Shown here piece after piece: positions 12,431-22,925 of a stretch of 64,000 nucleotides of DNA (within the stretch, counting starts at the first letter, position 1; every line of letters begins with the position of its first letter). The position numbers and the translations under genes are program-made. Below the pieces are notes generated by a model that saw nothing but the letters and a program-made list of their open reading frames with translations, was not told the origin of the DNA and made no database searches. This DNA comes from Madurella fahalii. Lineage: Eukaryota > Ascomycota > Sordariomycetes > Sordariales. Where the stretch lies: the NCBI GenBank assembly GCA_029876055.1, contig CM056875.1:8395001-8459000 (forward strand), written 5' to 3'.

Positions 12431-13739
12431 CTATGTGAACTTTGTGTGGATAATGTCGGGGTTCTCGTGCCAGTCATCGATGCTAACCCACATCTGTCCA
12501 ATTGAGTCAGTAACATGGTCAGTACGTGAGGACCCTAACCTGCACTGACCTTTCTAAACGTGCTGAGACCAGCGAGAATACTTCCGCCGATCCAGGTCGA
12601 GTACTTGCGCTCCGGTGGCGCAAAGATCTTTATCCTCATGTCCTTGACAGCCACCCGTTGCACCTCGGATAGAAGCCGGTCTCCGAAGCCCTTGGTCAGG
12701 GTGCTGCCGCCCGACAGCACAATGTTGGAGTACAAGTCTTTGCGCAGGTCGAGGTCGGTCCTGTTGATCGAGTCGACCACGATTTGGTGTACGCCGGGGT
12801 ACTCGAGGCCGATGATTTCGGGGTCGAAGAGGATTTCTGGCGCACGGAACCGTTCTGGGCCAATCTGTAGCCGGAGGATTTCAGTAACCAGACCATTGCA
12901 CCCGAGCCAAGGGCACGCATACCTTGAGCTTGTTCCCGTCCGGCAGAACGTACTCGGCGATCCTCGCCTGGTCCATCTTGGCCGCCGCCCATTCCTTCTC
13001 CTCTTTGCGGGGGTCCTTGGCCACGTACGTGACGGCCTCCTTGATCAGGCGTACCACCTCCTTCTCGGCGCTCGTGTGGAAGACGTAGCCGCTCTTGCGG
13101 AGCAGCGTCTGGAGGTACTCGGTCACGTCGCGCCCGGCCACGTCGATCCGCCTAATGCTGTTGGGCACCGTGAAGCCTTGGTACACAGGCACGGCGTGCG
13201 ACACACCGTCGCCCGCGTCCAGCACCACACCCGTTGTCCGACCGCTAGCGTACAGGGACAGAACTGCTTGGATGGAGGTGTAGAGGGCAGGGACGTTGAA
13301 AGTCTCGAAGAGGATCTGGGCGGCCGTGTCGCGGTTGGAGCGCGGGTTCAGGGGCGGCTCGGTGAGGAGCACTGGATGCTGCCGAGGTTGGTCAGTTTCG
13401 GATGGTCCTGCTGGAGTAGGGGGGACTCACCTCCTCACTGAGCGTCTTCAGTCCCTCGTCGTATACGTAGGCCCAGATCTTCTCCATGTCATCCCAGTCT
13501 GTAACGATGCCGTGCTCGAGCGGGTAGCGGATCTTGAGCAGGCCCCGCAGCTCGGTGGCCGCCTTTTGGCCGATGAACACTTCGCCCTCTAGCGCGCCAG
13601 CCAGTACCCGGAGATGCTTCGGCCTGCCTACCCACGACGGGAAGTGGCATTTGGGTACATCCTCTCCGGCGAAACCAGCGCGGATGGTGCCGGACCCGTT
13701 GTCGAGCACAATAGGCGCGTTGTGCAGCGAGTCGGTCAT
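12431..13739 (-). CDS. arp1: Actin-related protein 1 (centractin), dynactin subunit
   Basis: 380 residues from exons 13431-13739, 12923-13378, 12550-12864 and 12431-12493 (read on the minus strand). Seen: N-terminus APIVLDNGSGTIRAGFAGED (actin phosphate-1 loop), FPSWVGRPKH, FIGQKA, ILFETFNVPALY, VVLDAGDGVSHAVPVY (phosphate-2 loop), IVLSGGSTLTKGF and the end HTKFT. The order, spacing and length match Arp1 and the Neurospora ropy gene ro-4 rather than conventional actin, which ends KCF. Known role: Arp1 polymerises into the short filament at the core of dynactin, which links dynein to cargo and supports nuclear migration and hyphal transport. All catalytic loops are present. Introns are 52-58 nt with standard borders. 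Confidence 0.95.
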
Positions 13740-14392
13740 GTTTCCTAGGGCGGTAGAAGAGGCTGCCGTCTCAACATGCAGTGCACGGCACTTGTGGCTT
13801 ATTAGTTGCTGGGTGGTTTTTCGCCGGCAAGTGTCTCAGCACGAGCCCTTAGTGCCAGGCGGTAAGTTCGCTCGCTGGGACGTTCCGAGGTATCTTGGCC
13901 GTTGATCGTCGATGGAGCGCCGGGACTCGCGTCTGGCTCGTTAAATTCGTTGCAGAAACCAAACCGGACGCCGATACGCTTGTCTTCTGCAGCAATGACA
14001 CGCCCCTGTTCTGTGATTGCCGCCTCCCGTCTGCTGGTTGAGGATTTTGGCGGGAGCTCCAAATCCACGCGGCCGACGCGATCTTCAGATGAAGGGGCGT
14101 TCCTGCAGGCCGCGCATTGGCCCAAGCCCAGCTTGGTGCTGGCGTTGAATTGTGGCTGCCGCACGGGCCACTCCAGGCACGATCACTGGCAACTTCCCTA
14201 CCGGTATCAGAACTTCCCCCGTCTTCCCTTGGCAACTCGTTGACCGCTAGTAACGAAGGGTGCTGTTACTGGTACTACACTACGAGCACCATCACATATC
14301 GACTTTTCACATACATTTCGTCACCCGCCAGGTCCCCATCCAGGGCGGCTCAAGTTCAACTTTATCTAGGAGGTATGCATGATTGGCATCTA
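13740..14392. other. Intergenic: arp1 promoter and O-methyltransferase 3' region
   Basis: Overlapping minus-strand frames of 120-128 codons occur here but use different reading frames, show no domain and carry no splice continuity. Treated as non-coding. Confidence 0.5.
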
Positions 14393-15636
14393 TCACGATC
14401 GCTTCAGGCGGGTCTCGAGCTGCACCGTCGCGCCGATCTCCGAGGGCCACACCTTGACCAATTCCAAACCGACGGCATCAAACATCTGCTGGAACTCGGC
14501 AAGCGTTTTCTCCTTGCCGCTGATGGCCATCAGGTTCATGTCAAGCCAGTACAGCTCCTTCAGTCGGCCCACCTCGACCTTCTCGGGCACCAGCATGTCG
14601 CAGATGATCAGGCGGGAATCCGGGCCCATGGCCGAGACGGTATTTTTGAGGATGTCGATGCAGACCGGCGGGTAAAAGTCGTGCAGCAGCCGCCGCATGA
14701 AGTAGACGTGTGCGTCTGTCATCGAACTGTCAGTGGACCGATTCCTCTCGCGGTCCCAGGGAACTCACTCTTGACTGGCTGCGGTGTGAAGATGTCATAA
14801 GCCATCAGCTCGGCTCCGGGAACATCCTCCGGCTTCAGCGTGTCGATGACAACGGGCAAGTCTTGCAGGATGAGCTTGCCGCCGAATGTCCCTGGGATCT
14901 CTTCCTGGAGCTTTAGGATGGCCTGGCCCCTCCCACCGGCAACGTCGACAAAGAAGGGCCGCTCCGGCTCCCTTTGCACTTGTTCCTTGATCGAAGCCCA
15001 CGGGAACATGCCCGAGATGGGCATGTTCTTTTCGATTGCCTGGAGGCACGCGTTCCAAATAGGCCGCTTCTCGGCGTCCTCGTCCAGGGCCTCATAGTAT
15101 GTCTTTCCTTCTTTGCCGATGCTGAAGACAAAGGGCGACTTTCTCAAGTCGTACAAGTCTTCGGGCGCGTGCGTCCTGAAGTAGTCCGGAAGCATCGTCG
15201 ACATCTTGTTGAAGTCATAACAGAGAAGGAAGAAGCAGCCCAGCGCCTCGACCTGGTACGCCTGCGAAAGCGCGTTGTGGGCATAGGTGTCGGGGGCCGT
15301 TTCGGTGAAGAAGCCAGAGACGATGGCCGCACGCATCAAGCGTTGGATTGCGGATACGTCCACGTTGATGGAGGCGGCGAGTTCTTTGGCAGTGATAGTG
15401 CCTTCGTTGGGGACCTTCTTGATAGCGCCAGTCGTGATCAAGGTGTACATGGCGCCAGCGGTGCTCATGGCTTCTTGCTGCCTCTCTATCACGTCGTACG
15501 GCGTCTCGAGGAGTCCGCGCACCTTATCAACGCGGTCCAGCAAGGCCAGATGCTCCGCCTTGGAAGCCCGCGGGCACGCCTTGAGAGCTTCGACGAGCTC
15601 CTCTGCGGCCCGGAGAGCCGCGTTTGTGTCCTCCAT
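14393..15636 (-). CDS. SAM-dependent O-methyltransferase (plant/fungal caffeate-OMT fold)
   Basis: 396 residues from exons 14769-15636 and 14393-14715. Seen: an N-terminal helical dimerisation/winged-helix region (about 40-140, including AAIVSGFFTE), the SAM-binding motif FVDVAGGRGQ at about residues 229-238, LQDLPVVID following it, and RRLLHDF with the expected catalytic His near residue 301; the end MFDAVGLELVKVWP is typical of the family. Known: such enzymes methylate phenolic or polyketide hydroxyls in fungal secondary metabolism. It starts head-to-head with a LaeA-like methyltransferase 1.4 kb away, but no polyketide or peptide synthase lies in the window, so the substrate cannot be named. 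The single 53-nt intron has an ACTGAC branch site. Confidence 0.88.
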
Positions 15637-17052
15637 GGTTCCGACGGTGCAAATAGATTATGAAGAACGACGCGGAAAGAATCAACTTGTCCTCGACAGC
15701 GCGGTTTGAGGAGGGGTGAGAGCGGAGAAGCATCCTATATGCGGGCGATGGAGCTAAAAGTGACCAGGGCTTTGCTCCAAAACATTATCACCAACAGCAT
15801 CCACCTAGCGTCGATCGCCGCTCCTTCACGCCACGTGGCCGAGACTCGGTCAAAGCCATAGAGGTCCTCTCGACATCTTTGCGAGGCGGAGGCGAAGAGC
15901 GATCCCGATGCCTGCCAGTCGTCAGACATAGTTTTTTCAGATGCTTTCTACCGAGTGGACGGTCCCCCAATCCTGGGAGACCTGTCTGCTGTGGTAGAAG
16001 CCCCGCAGATGTACTCTATGTACTGGTTGCTTGGTCGGTTCCATACGCAGTGGTACCCTCCCGGCCACTAACCGCATAATTCCTAAGAGTGGTCTCGGCG
16101 AGCGAGCCATATCCCTACGTGGGCAATGATCCGCAATGCGCTTGCGAGAAAAAGGTTTGGATGTCTTTTGCTCTCTGGGCCATTCTGAGCACGGAGCAAG
16201 AAAGCCAAGTGGCGAGAAATGGGTGAACGAAAGGACAATGCCGCGGTGGCGGAATCTACCAAGGCGCTTCCATTACCGGGACATTGGATACATGCAGTTG
16301 GCGAGCTTGAAGAAGGGACCCGGGGTTTCCATTGCCTGCAGGCGGTTGGGGGGACCTTATGCAGTCTGCTCAATACTTGCTCCAAGTCCGGTTAAACGAG
16401 CCCTCGGATAAATGGGGGCCCATGCGCCACACGGTTACACAGCGTCTCCCAGAAAGGGGGGTCCGGTCGGCGGTCGAACCAGAGCAACTGAATTCGCGCA
16501 TGTCGTGGTGGACGAGACGATCCCGAGTTCAGTGGCTGGTGATCGCTCATAAAAATAGCCCGACGGAGAGCAGCATATACCGTGTCACCGTGCCACCGTA
16601 TCCCTTGTTTCGTCTTGCTGGTTACCGTCCAATAATCAGGCCAGTATGGGACGGCGCCGGGACACTAGTTCTTTTTGCCCCAAGCTCGACGAATGGCGGG
16701 GTCCCGTCCACAACGGAGGTACTGTACAGTACCCCACATCTACAGCGGCCGGAACAAGCTTCTCAGCTGTAGACGGATGCGGTCCTTTCGAGGTACAGTG
16801 CTCTCCAGCATGTACAGTACGTGTACACGCTATGTCTTTAGCTCGTCCCTCGGTTAGTAGCGCAAGCAGTCAGCGGCCCCACAGCGGAACGGGCAGAGGC
16901 ACCATCTATGGCCGTGCCGAGGAGACCCAAAAGCAATCAACACTGTGGGAGGCAGGTTCTCGCGATTGTGCTTTTCTCCTACCTAGCACTCGTCAGGTCG
17001 ACATCGTCTCTTTGCTCCGGTCTCGCGCCTCCTCCAAGAGGACCACCCCAAC
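15637..17052. other. Shared 1.4 kb divergent promoter of two methyltransferase genes
   Basis: The space separates the O-methyltransferase (leftward) from the LaeA-like gene (rightward). No coding frame was recognised. It contains a perfect palindrome at 16718-16733 and a cluster of TGTAC words at 16811-16827. Confidence 0.55.
16718..16733. promoter_or_regulatory. Perfect 16-nt palindrome GGTACTGTACAGTACC
   Basis: The sequence equals its own reverse complement over all 16 bases. It lies 320 bases before the LaeA-like start codon and about 1.1 kb before the O-methyltransferase. A related TGTACAGTACGTGTACA stretch sits 80 bases closer to the gene. A dimeric transcription-factor site is a reasonable inference; no known binding site was recognised. 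Confidence 0.4.
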
Positions 17053-18581
17053 ATGACCGAACCCCAACGGACCGATTTCATCCAGCCAGACGAGGTACGT
17101 GGGTGTAGACGGGGCGCTGTGCCAAGTTCGTTTGAATGTTTGTGTGGCTAACCCTGTAGCAATTAGCGTTGGGATAATGGCGCCGATGATGAGGTGTGTT
17201 TTATCCACATGCTGCCGAGAATCGCTGGTGGAGTGGGGGAGAGAAATAAAAGCAGCCGCCGACTAAAACATATATCTCCCTCATCTAGGGCGCAGAGGTG
17301 GCAAGCTCCGGGAGTTCGTTGACATCGATCACATCGTCGGTGCTCCAGGGCAAGATGGAGGACGGGCGGGTCTATGCCGTATACGGGAAAGAAGGCACGT
17401 TGACCAATCTCAACCGTTGTGCGGGGTGGATCGAGATGCGATCAAATCACTAACACATGGGGCAGAGTACGGCATGCCGATGGACGATGTGGAACTGGAC
17501 CGTATCGACATGTGCCATGCAAAATACTACGCCCTTCTCGAGAAGAATCGGTTTCTCGCGCCGATTGGGGAGAATCCGCAAAAGATCCTGGATCTGGGCT
17601 GCGGAACGGGTACGTCTGCTGGCTGTTGGGACATGGGAGCCGCAGCTCGGCTGCGGCAATGCATAGTGGTGTAACGTGGCTGACTCTCTCAGGGATATGG
17701 TCCATCGACGTTGCCGACATGTATCCATCTGCTGATGTGCGAACTCCCCGTTGACACCCGCCGAATGCAATGGCGCTTTCTACCGTCTCTAATGGAGTCT
17801 AACCTCCCCCCGCGCATGCAGGTATTGGGAGTTGATATCGCGCCGACGCAACCGGAATGGGTACCGCCAAACTGCCGATTCGAACTCGACGATATCGAGC
17901 AGCCGTGGACATGGAAGCAAAATTCGTTCGACTTTATCTTTGCGCGCGACCTGATCCTCGCCATCCGGGACTGGCCGAAGCTTATAGACCGGATCTACAG
18001 CCACCTCAAACCGGGCGGCTGGGCCGAGTTCCAATGCGTCACGGGTATTCTGGGCTGTGACGACGATAGCGTGCCCGAGGGTAGCCCGATGTGGCAGTTT
18101 TCCGACGCGCTGGCCAAGAGCACGCGGATCTTTGGGACTCCGATCGACGACCCTTTGCGCTGGAAGGGCTGGTTCGAGGACCGCGGCTTCGAGTGCGTCA
18201 CCGAGGTTGTGTACAAGATGCCCTGCAACCCGTGGCCGAAGGACCAGCGGCTGAAGCTGATCGGCGCCTTCGAGATGGAGAACCTGCTGTTTGGGCTGAG
18301 CGGCATGGTCACGAGACTATTTTCCAAGGCGCTCAAGTGGACGCCGGAACAGGTGCAGATGTTCCTGGTGGACGTGAGGAAAGATATCAAGAACCGGAAT
18401 TTGCATGCCTATTGGCCTTAGTGAGTTATCTCTTCTCTCCTTTGCCCGGGGGTCCGTCTCCACTGACAAGGTCAACCACACCAGCTACATCGTGTATGCA
18501 CGGAAACCGGGAGGGCCACTAACTCCAAAAGCGGCAGCGGCAACGGCAGCGGTAGTGGCAGGTCAACGACATGATTTATGA
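17053..18581 (+). CDS. LaeA-like class I methyltransferase
   Basis: 352 residues from seven exons: 17053-17094, 17167-17193, 17289-17394, 17466-17609, 17693-17736, 17822-18420 and 18485-18581. Seen: EDGRVYAVYGKEEYGMPMDD then ELDRIDMCHAKYY, the usual lead-in of UMTA/LaeA-type proteins; SAM motif I ILDLGCGTGIW at about 99-109; DVLGVDIAP; a PWTW segment; DFIFARDLI; and a LKPGGWAEFQ motif IV. The C-terminus (YIVYARKPGG) ends in an Ala-rich tail. Known: Aspergillus LaeA is a nuclear regulator of secondary metabolism, but this family has many paralogues with unknown targets. The third intron appears to start with GC (GAAG|GCACGT); a GT alternative at about 17380 would delete five residues of the conserved lead-in. 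The 27-nt second exon can be skipped without a frame change. Confidence 0.85.
17395..17465 (+). other. Probable GC-AG intron of the LaeA-like gene
   Basis: The donor is GAAG|GCACGT and the acceptor GGGCAG|AGTACGG. This join gives KEEYGMP, which fits the family. A GTATAC donor at 17380 with a GAG|TAC acceptor is the competing model. Confidence 0.6.
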
Positions 18582-18940
18582 ATGAACAAGAGAATTGTTT
18601 GGGGGGGTTTCGGCGTTGGAGGTGTTCTATCTCAGGCTCATCCAGCGAGTCGACGGTATCTGGTCTGTCTGTATTCACTGGCGTGTTACCAGCAGACGCA
18701 TAACTTTAGCGTATTATATCACTTGCTAACTGTGTCTACACCTCAATGCCGTATTGTATTCCAGACCTCGGCGATCGCCAATATGAACAACAGAAGAGAA
18801 TTCATCCCCCCACCCCCCACCTTCCTACCAGAATGCCCCTTGATATGTCTCCCCGTTAACGCCGACAAAGCAAACTTTATCCTTTTCCATGCTTTATCTT
18901 ACGACCCTTCCCTCTCTCACACAAGCCCTGGCAAAAATGA
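18582..18940. other. Intergenic between convergent genes
   Basis: Only 359 bases separate the LaeA-like stop from the stop of the next minus-strand gene. Nothing was recognised apart from C- and T-rich 3' UTR-like sequence. Confidence 0.5.
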
Positions 18941-19344
18941 TTATATCCTCTCATCCAACAGAACCCTCGGCAAATAGGGCCAGCCGAGGAGCAGAAAAAT
19001 ACCAGGGAAGTAGCTGTCACGGACAAACCAGTCAGCATCATATCATCCTCGTCGTCACCATTATCATCATCACGCAGGTATGGAACTTCCTAGAGAGTGA
19101 AGGGAGGAAGACTAAGGGAGGGGACGTACATGACTGCCTGCCCGCCAACACGCTTGACGATGCGGCCCCAGTCGGCCGGGGCCGACTTGCTTGCCACGGG
19201 GAGGCGCTCGAAGGGATGCGGCTCGAAGGAGCGAGCAAAGGAGCGGAGAGAGTGGATGATGCTGAAAGGTTGTTGTTGCTGCCGCCGGAAGGCTGTCCGG
19301 GCTGCAATTCGAAAGGCGCCGCGGGTGAGGATGGGGGAGGTCAT
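18941..19344 (-). CDS. Small protein, predicted mitochondrial, one membrane segment
   Basis: 95 residues from exons 19130-19344 and 18941-19013. Seen: the first 40 residues are rich in Arg, Ser and Phe with no acidic residue (RGAFRIAARTAFRR, then RSFARSF), a classic mitochondrial presequence. A basic block (DWGRIVKRVGGQ) is followed by the hydrophobic YFPGIFLLLGWPYL and a short charged tail LLDERI. The exon join ATC TAC is in frame, with a GTACGT donor and a GACAG acceptor; the 116-nt intron is longer than most here. Size and shape suggest a small accessory subunit of a respiratory complex or ATP synthase, or an assembly factor, but I do not recognise the family. The basic-aromatic segment continuing into the second exon argues that the gene is real. 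Confidence 0.65.
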
Positions 19345-20380
19345 TTTTTATTATTATTAAAAGTTGGTTTTGGGTGGTTGGAGGTGAGTTCGACTTCGAA
19401 AGTAAGTGAGGTGGGATGTAGCTGGCAGGTAATGATACACTGATGGGAGAGGTTGCCCAGTTTGTTTTGATGCTGATGCAGATGTTGATAATGATGGAAT
19501 GTATGTATGTACAACACCAAAGGGCAGGTGGTCTTATATCACAACCCAGACAGCAGGCAACAGGAACAACGGGGGACCGACATAGCCGGCGTAGTGTCCT
19601 CTCTGACACCGAGATGAGTCTTCATCTGCCCATTTGGCCATCCTCGAAGAGACCAGGCCTTGCCTGTCTCCGGGTCTTGTTCGTGCCCCTTCCTGGACTC
19701 CATCGTCACCCAACAAACACAGGGTCAGAACACGGCATTCTGGGGAAGGAATCGTGCCATAAGTGCTACCAGTTATCCGAAAAGCATCAGACCCAAGAGC
19801 CCGGCAGCCAATGGCGTTGGGCCGCAGTTTTACGCACCGCAGACCGGTGCTGGCAGCATCGCACGATTTTGGACGAACTGGGCTGCTGCAACGGACGAAC
19901 ATGGTGTGATCAAGGATTCGGCTGGCTATCGGCGCCGTCCGGGGTCTGGACTGGGGCGGCCCCTGGCTTATTGGTTGGAGGGGCATGATGACAGGGGGCG
20001 AGCCGGATCAACGACAGGGGCAAGGCGATGTGGGGCAGATCGGCTCGATCGTGAGGATCGTGAGTTCTCCCACCGAGATTCCAGGTCCGTCCAGGGCTTC
20101 GGGTTGGAGGTTGCCGATAGACTGGGCAGAGCCCGTATTTCGGGGCATGATGGAGGCGGTGACGCGAAGCACGAGATCATTTGATGGCCCTTTGTGTCGC
20201 ATGAGCACTTGGAACACGCCGCAGTTTCCGTAAGCCCCTCGTCGATGCCGTTCGAGATTACCCACAGGCATCGCCATTTGTCACACTTACACCACACATG
20301 GACTCCCACAAACGGTAGCCAAATAAGCACGCACAAAGATACATGCAACGGGTATCACTGTCTATTCGCTCTACATCTCT
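19345..20380. other. Intergenic: small mitochondrial-protein promoter and THR1 3' region
   Basis: Frames of up to 181 codons occur on both strands but overlap each other and show no motif. Nothing supportable beyond promoter and 3' UTR sequence. Confidence 0.45.
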
Positions 20381-21677
20381 CTACACCCTCACCACCGTCG
20401 TGCCGTCGGCCGGCTCCAGCACCTTCCAGCTGCACACAATCTTGTTCTCCTTGAACTTGGAGATGATGCGGTCGGCGATTTCCTTGAAGTTGCTGGTCGC
20501 CAGCGCGAGGATGGTCGGCCCGGCGCCCGACAGGCACACGCCCAGCAGGCCCGGTTGCGTGGCGGGCGTCATGGACTCGACAATCTCGGTCAGGCCCGGA
20601 ATCAGCGTCTGCCGGTACGGCTGGTGCAGCTTGTCCTGCATGGCGAGGTAGATGAGCTCCGGGTCCGGCGGCGATTGGCCGAGCGCCACGGGCAGGAGTG
20701 CTATTCTCTGGAGGTTGAAGGTCTGCCCTCGCCATTAGCTTCCGAATCTGACGTAGCCCACAAGGCAGCAAGACAGATGCGCTACTCACCACGTCTGGCC
20801 GAGGATACTCCGCCGGCAGGACCTGGCGCGCCTTGGCCGTGGGGACCTCGAACTCGGGGATGATGGCGACGGCCTTGATCTCGGGCGCCCAGTGGAACTT
20901 GATGTGGTGGCCGATGCCGACGGGCGGCTCAGGCGGCTTGACGCCCGTGTCGATGCCGCCGGCTGGCGCGGGGAGCACCTCGCTCAGGGGGATCTCCTTG
21001 CGCGCCACGTCCTCGGGCTTGAGCGGCTTGAGGTAGGTGCCGACGAAGCCGCCAAACAGCGCCGCGCCAACATTATCCGGGTGGCGCTCTTTTTTCTCCG
21101 CGTCAGCCACGCCAAACCCACAGTGAGCAGAACCATCGTCACAATACCGATACAGACATACACACACGAACACGTACACGTACACGTACACGCACAAACA
21201 CTGAGTGAGAGAGAGGAAGGGAAACTCACCAATCATCAAACAAAAATCAAACAGCCTCTCTTCCGTAAGATGCTTCAGCCCGCCGACCTCCTTGCCCAGC
21301 ATGACGCCGGCCACGACGGCGGCGCCGCTCGAACCCAGGCCGCGGCCGAGCGGGATAGGGTTCTTGATGTGCACGTGGGTCTCGAGGGGGAAGCTGCGCT
21401 GGTCGTGGCAGCGCAGCACGTAGAGCGCCACGCGCGTGAGCAGGTTGACCTCGGGGTCGAGGCTGATCTCGTCGGTGCCCTCGCCCTCGCCCTCGTACGT
21501 GATGCGGCAGTTGAGCGGGTGCTCGGAACGGGTCTTGGACCGGTCGACGGTGACGTGCAGCTCCAGGTACATGGACAGGGCCAGGCCGATGACGTCGAAG
21601 CCCGGGCCGATGTTGGCGCTCGAGCACGGCGTCTTGATGACGAAGGATTCGGTGGTGGATGACGATGTCGGCGCCAT
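20381..21677 (-). CDS. THR1: Homoserine kinase
   Basis: 362 residues from exons 21230-21677, 20790-21088 and 20381-20722. It phosphorylates homoserine with ATP, the penultimate step to threonine, in the cytosol. Seen: the N-terminal IKTPCSSANIGPGFDVIGLAL, the GHMP-kinase ATP loop PLGRGLGSSGAAVVAG near residue 110, the ERHPDNVGAALFGG block, and the C-terminal GVCLSGAGPTILAL. The start at 21677 is the only ATG before the conserved region; a longer frame upstream has no ATG. The first intron (21089-21229, 141 nt) is long and carries an ACACGT-type simple repeat; joining ATT G to AG restores the family sequence MIERHPDNV. Length is close to yeast Thr1. Confidence 0.94.
21165..21200. repeat. Simple ACACGT repeat inside the THR1 intron
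   Basis: Several ACACGT units alternate with ACACGC/ACACAA variants. The repeat lies wholly in the first THR1 intron, which may explain its length. Confidence 0.7.
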
Positions 21678-22925
21678 GGTTTTTGTTGTTGTTGTGCTAT
21701 CACCCAATAATGGTTTATTTTTTTTATTTTTTGTTTCTTTTGTTTTTATTTTTCTCTTCCCCTCTTCTTTGTTTCACTGGATTCTCAGTTGCAAAGTGTG
21801 AAGCCAAAAGTGAACAGGCCACACACAACCTATTATTATTATCTGGCCCCAACGTCGGAGAAGTGCCACTAACGAGATGCATCGGTTGATAATTCGAATT
21901 TTTGCTGGGCCCGGCCACCGATTGCGGAGTGGGGGGTTGCAGACCCGACGCCGGTCCCCACCGGTCCCCAATCCCAGGGGCCCGAGCACTCGGCCGCGGC
22001 TAACTCCCCAGCGGTCAAGACGCCGCGCACCGGCGTCAACACCGATGCTGAAACTGTCCTCGGTAAGACCATGATTACGGTATACAGGATATGTGCTCAG
22101 TTACTATCTAGTTAACGCCAACACCATGAACAGAATGCTGTTATAACGCCAACTCGCTCACTTGCTTATATTCTACCAAGCAGCCCGCTCATCCCAAACC
22201 TCACACAATGCAATTGTCTCGAAACCATTGCAAAATGAAAAACAGTAACACACGGAAAACGTCCAACAGCGTGATGGGCAATTGCTCGCCATTTACCAAC
22301 ACAATGCCTGCTCGTAAAGACCCTCTCTTCCCTCCCCCCGCGTCGTCAACTAATTACAAGATCAAAAACTAGATAGAAAAGAACCAAGAACCCCCACGCC
22401 AAACAACCCTGCCGAAAATTCAAGACTGAGTGACCAAAAGCGGCAAAGCAGAAACAGATATTTGTGTCATACCGGTCGTGAACAAAACAACCGAACCATC
22501 CACCCATTGCCTCATCCTCAAGCCACAACCCACCCCCCATCCTGCAAATCCCCTTCAACTCGACCGTAATAGATTGCTCCTCCAACTTTTGTTTTTTGTC
22601 ATATTGCTTCTCTCTCGCTCTCCCGCTCGCCCATCCTTGACAGTGATCCTAATCCAATCCATACCTGGCAAGGGCAAAGCCACGCCCTCGGCATTTTTGG
22701 CCAACATGCCTCCCGCAGTTAAAACAAAATGTATGAATTAAAAAAAAAAAAAAAAAAAAAAGAAAAAAGAAGAAAAAATTGGGGCAGCATCTTCAATCAT
22801 AGATGATAATAAATTACCAGACCAGCCAGCAGCCCGGGTCCGTCATAGTGTTGCTTTAACTCAGCCCACACACCACCCATAATCGTAAAAAAAAAAAAAA
22901 AAAAAAAACGCCATCAACCCTCGAT
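21678..22925. other. Intergenic: THR1 promoter and 3' region of the large disordered-protein gene
   Basis: No coding sequence was recognised. The THR1 leader is T/C-rich on the plus strand. Two separate runs of about 22 A lie at 22740-22761 and 22887-22908; on the transcribed strand these are T tracts just beyond the stop codon of the large gene. Confidence 0.5.

Noticed and set aside
19443..20184. Overlapping plus-strand frames of 174-181 codons before THR1
   Set aside because: They lack domains, use different frames over the same bases and show no shared splice model.
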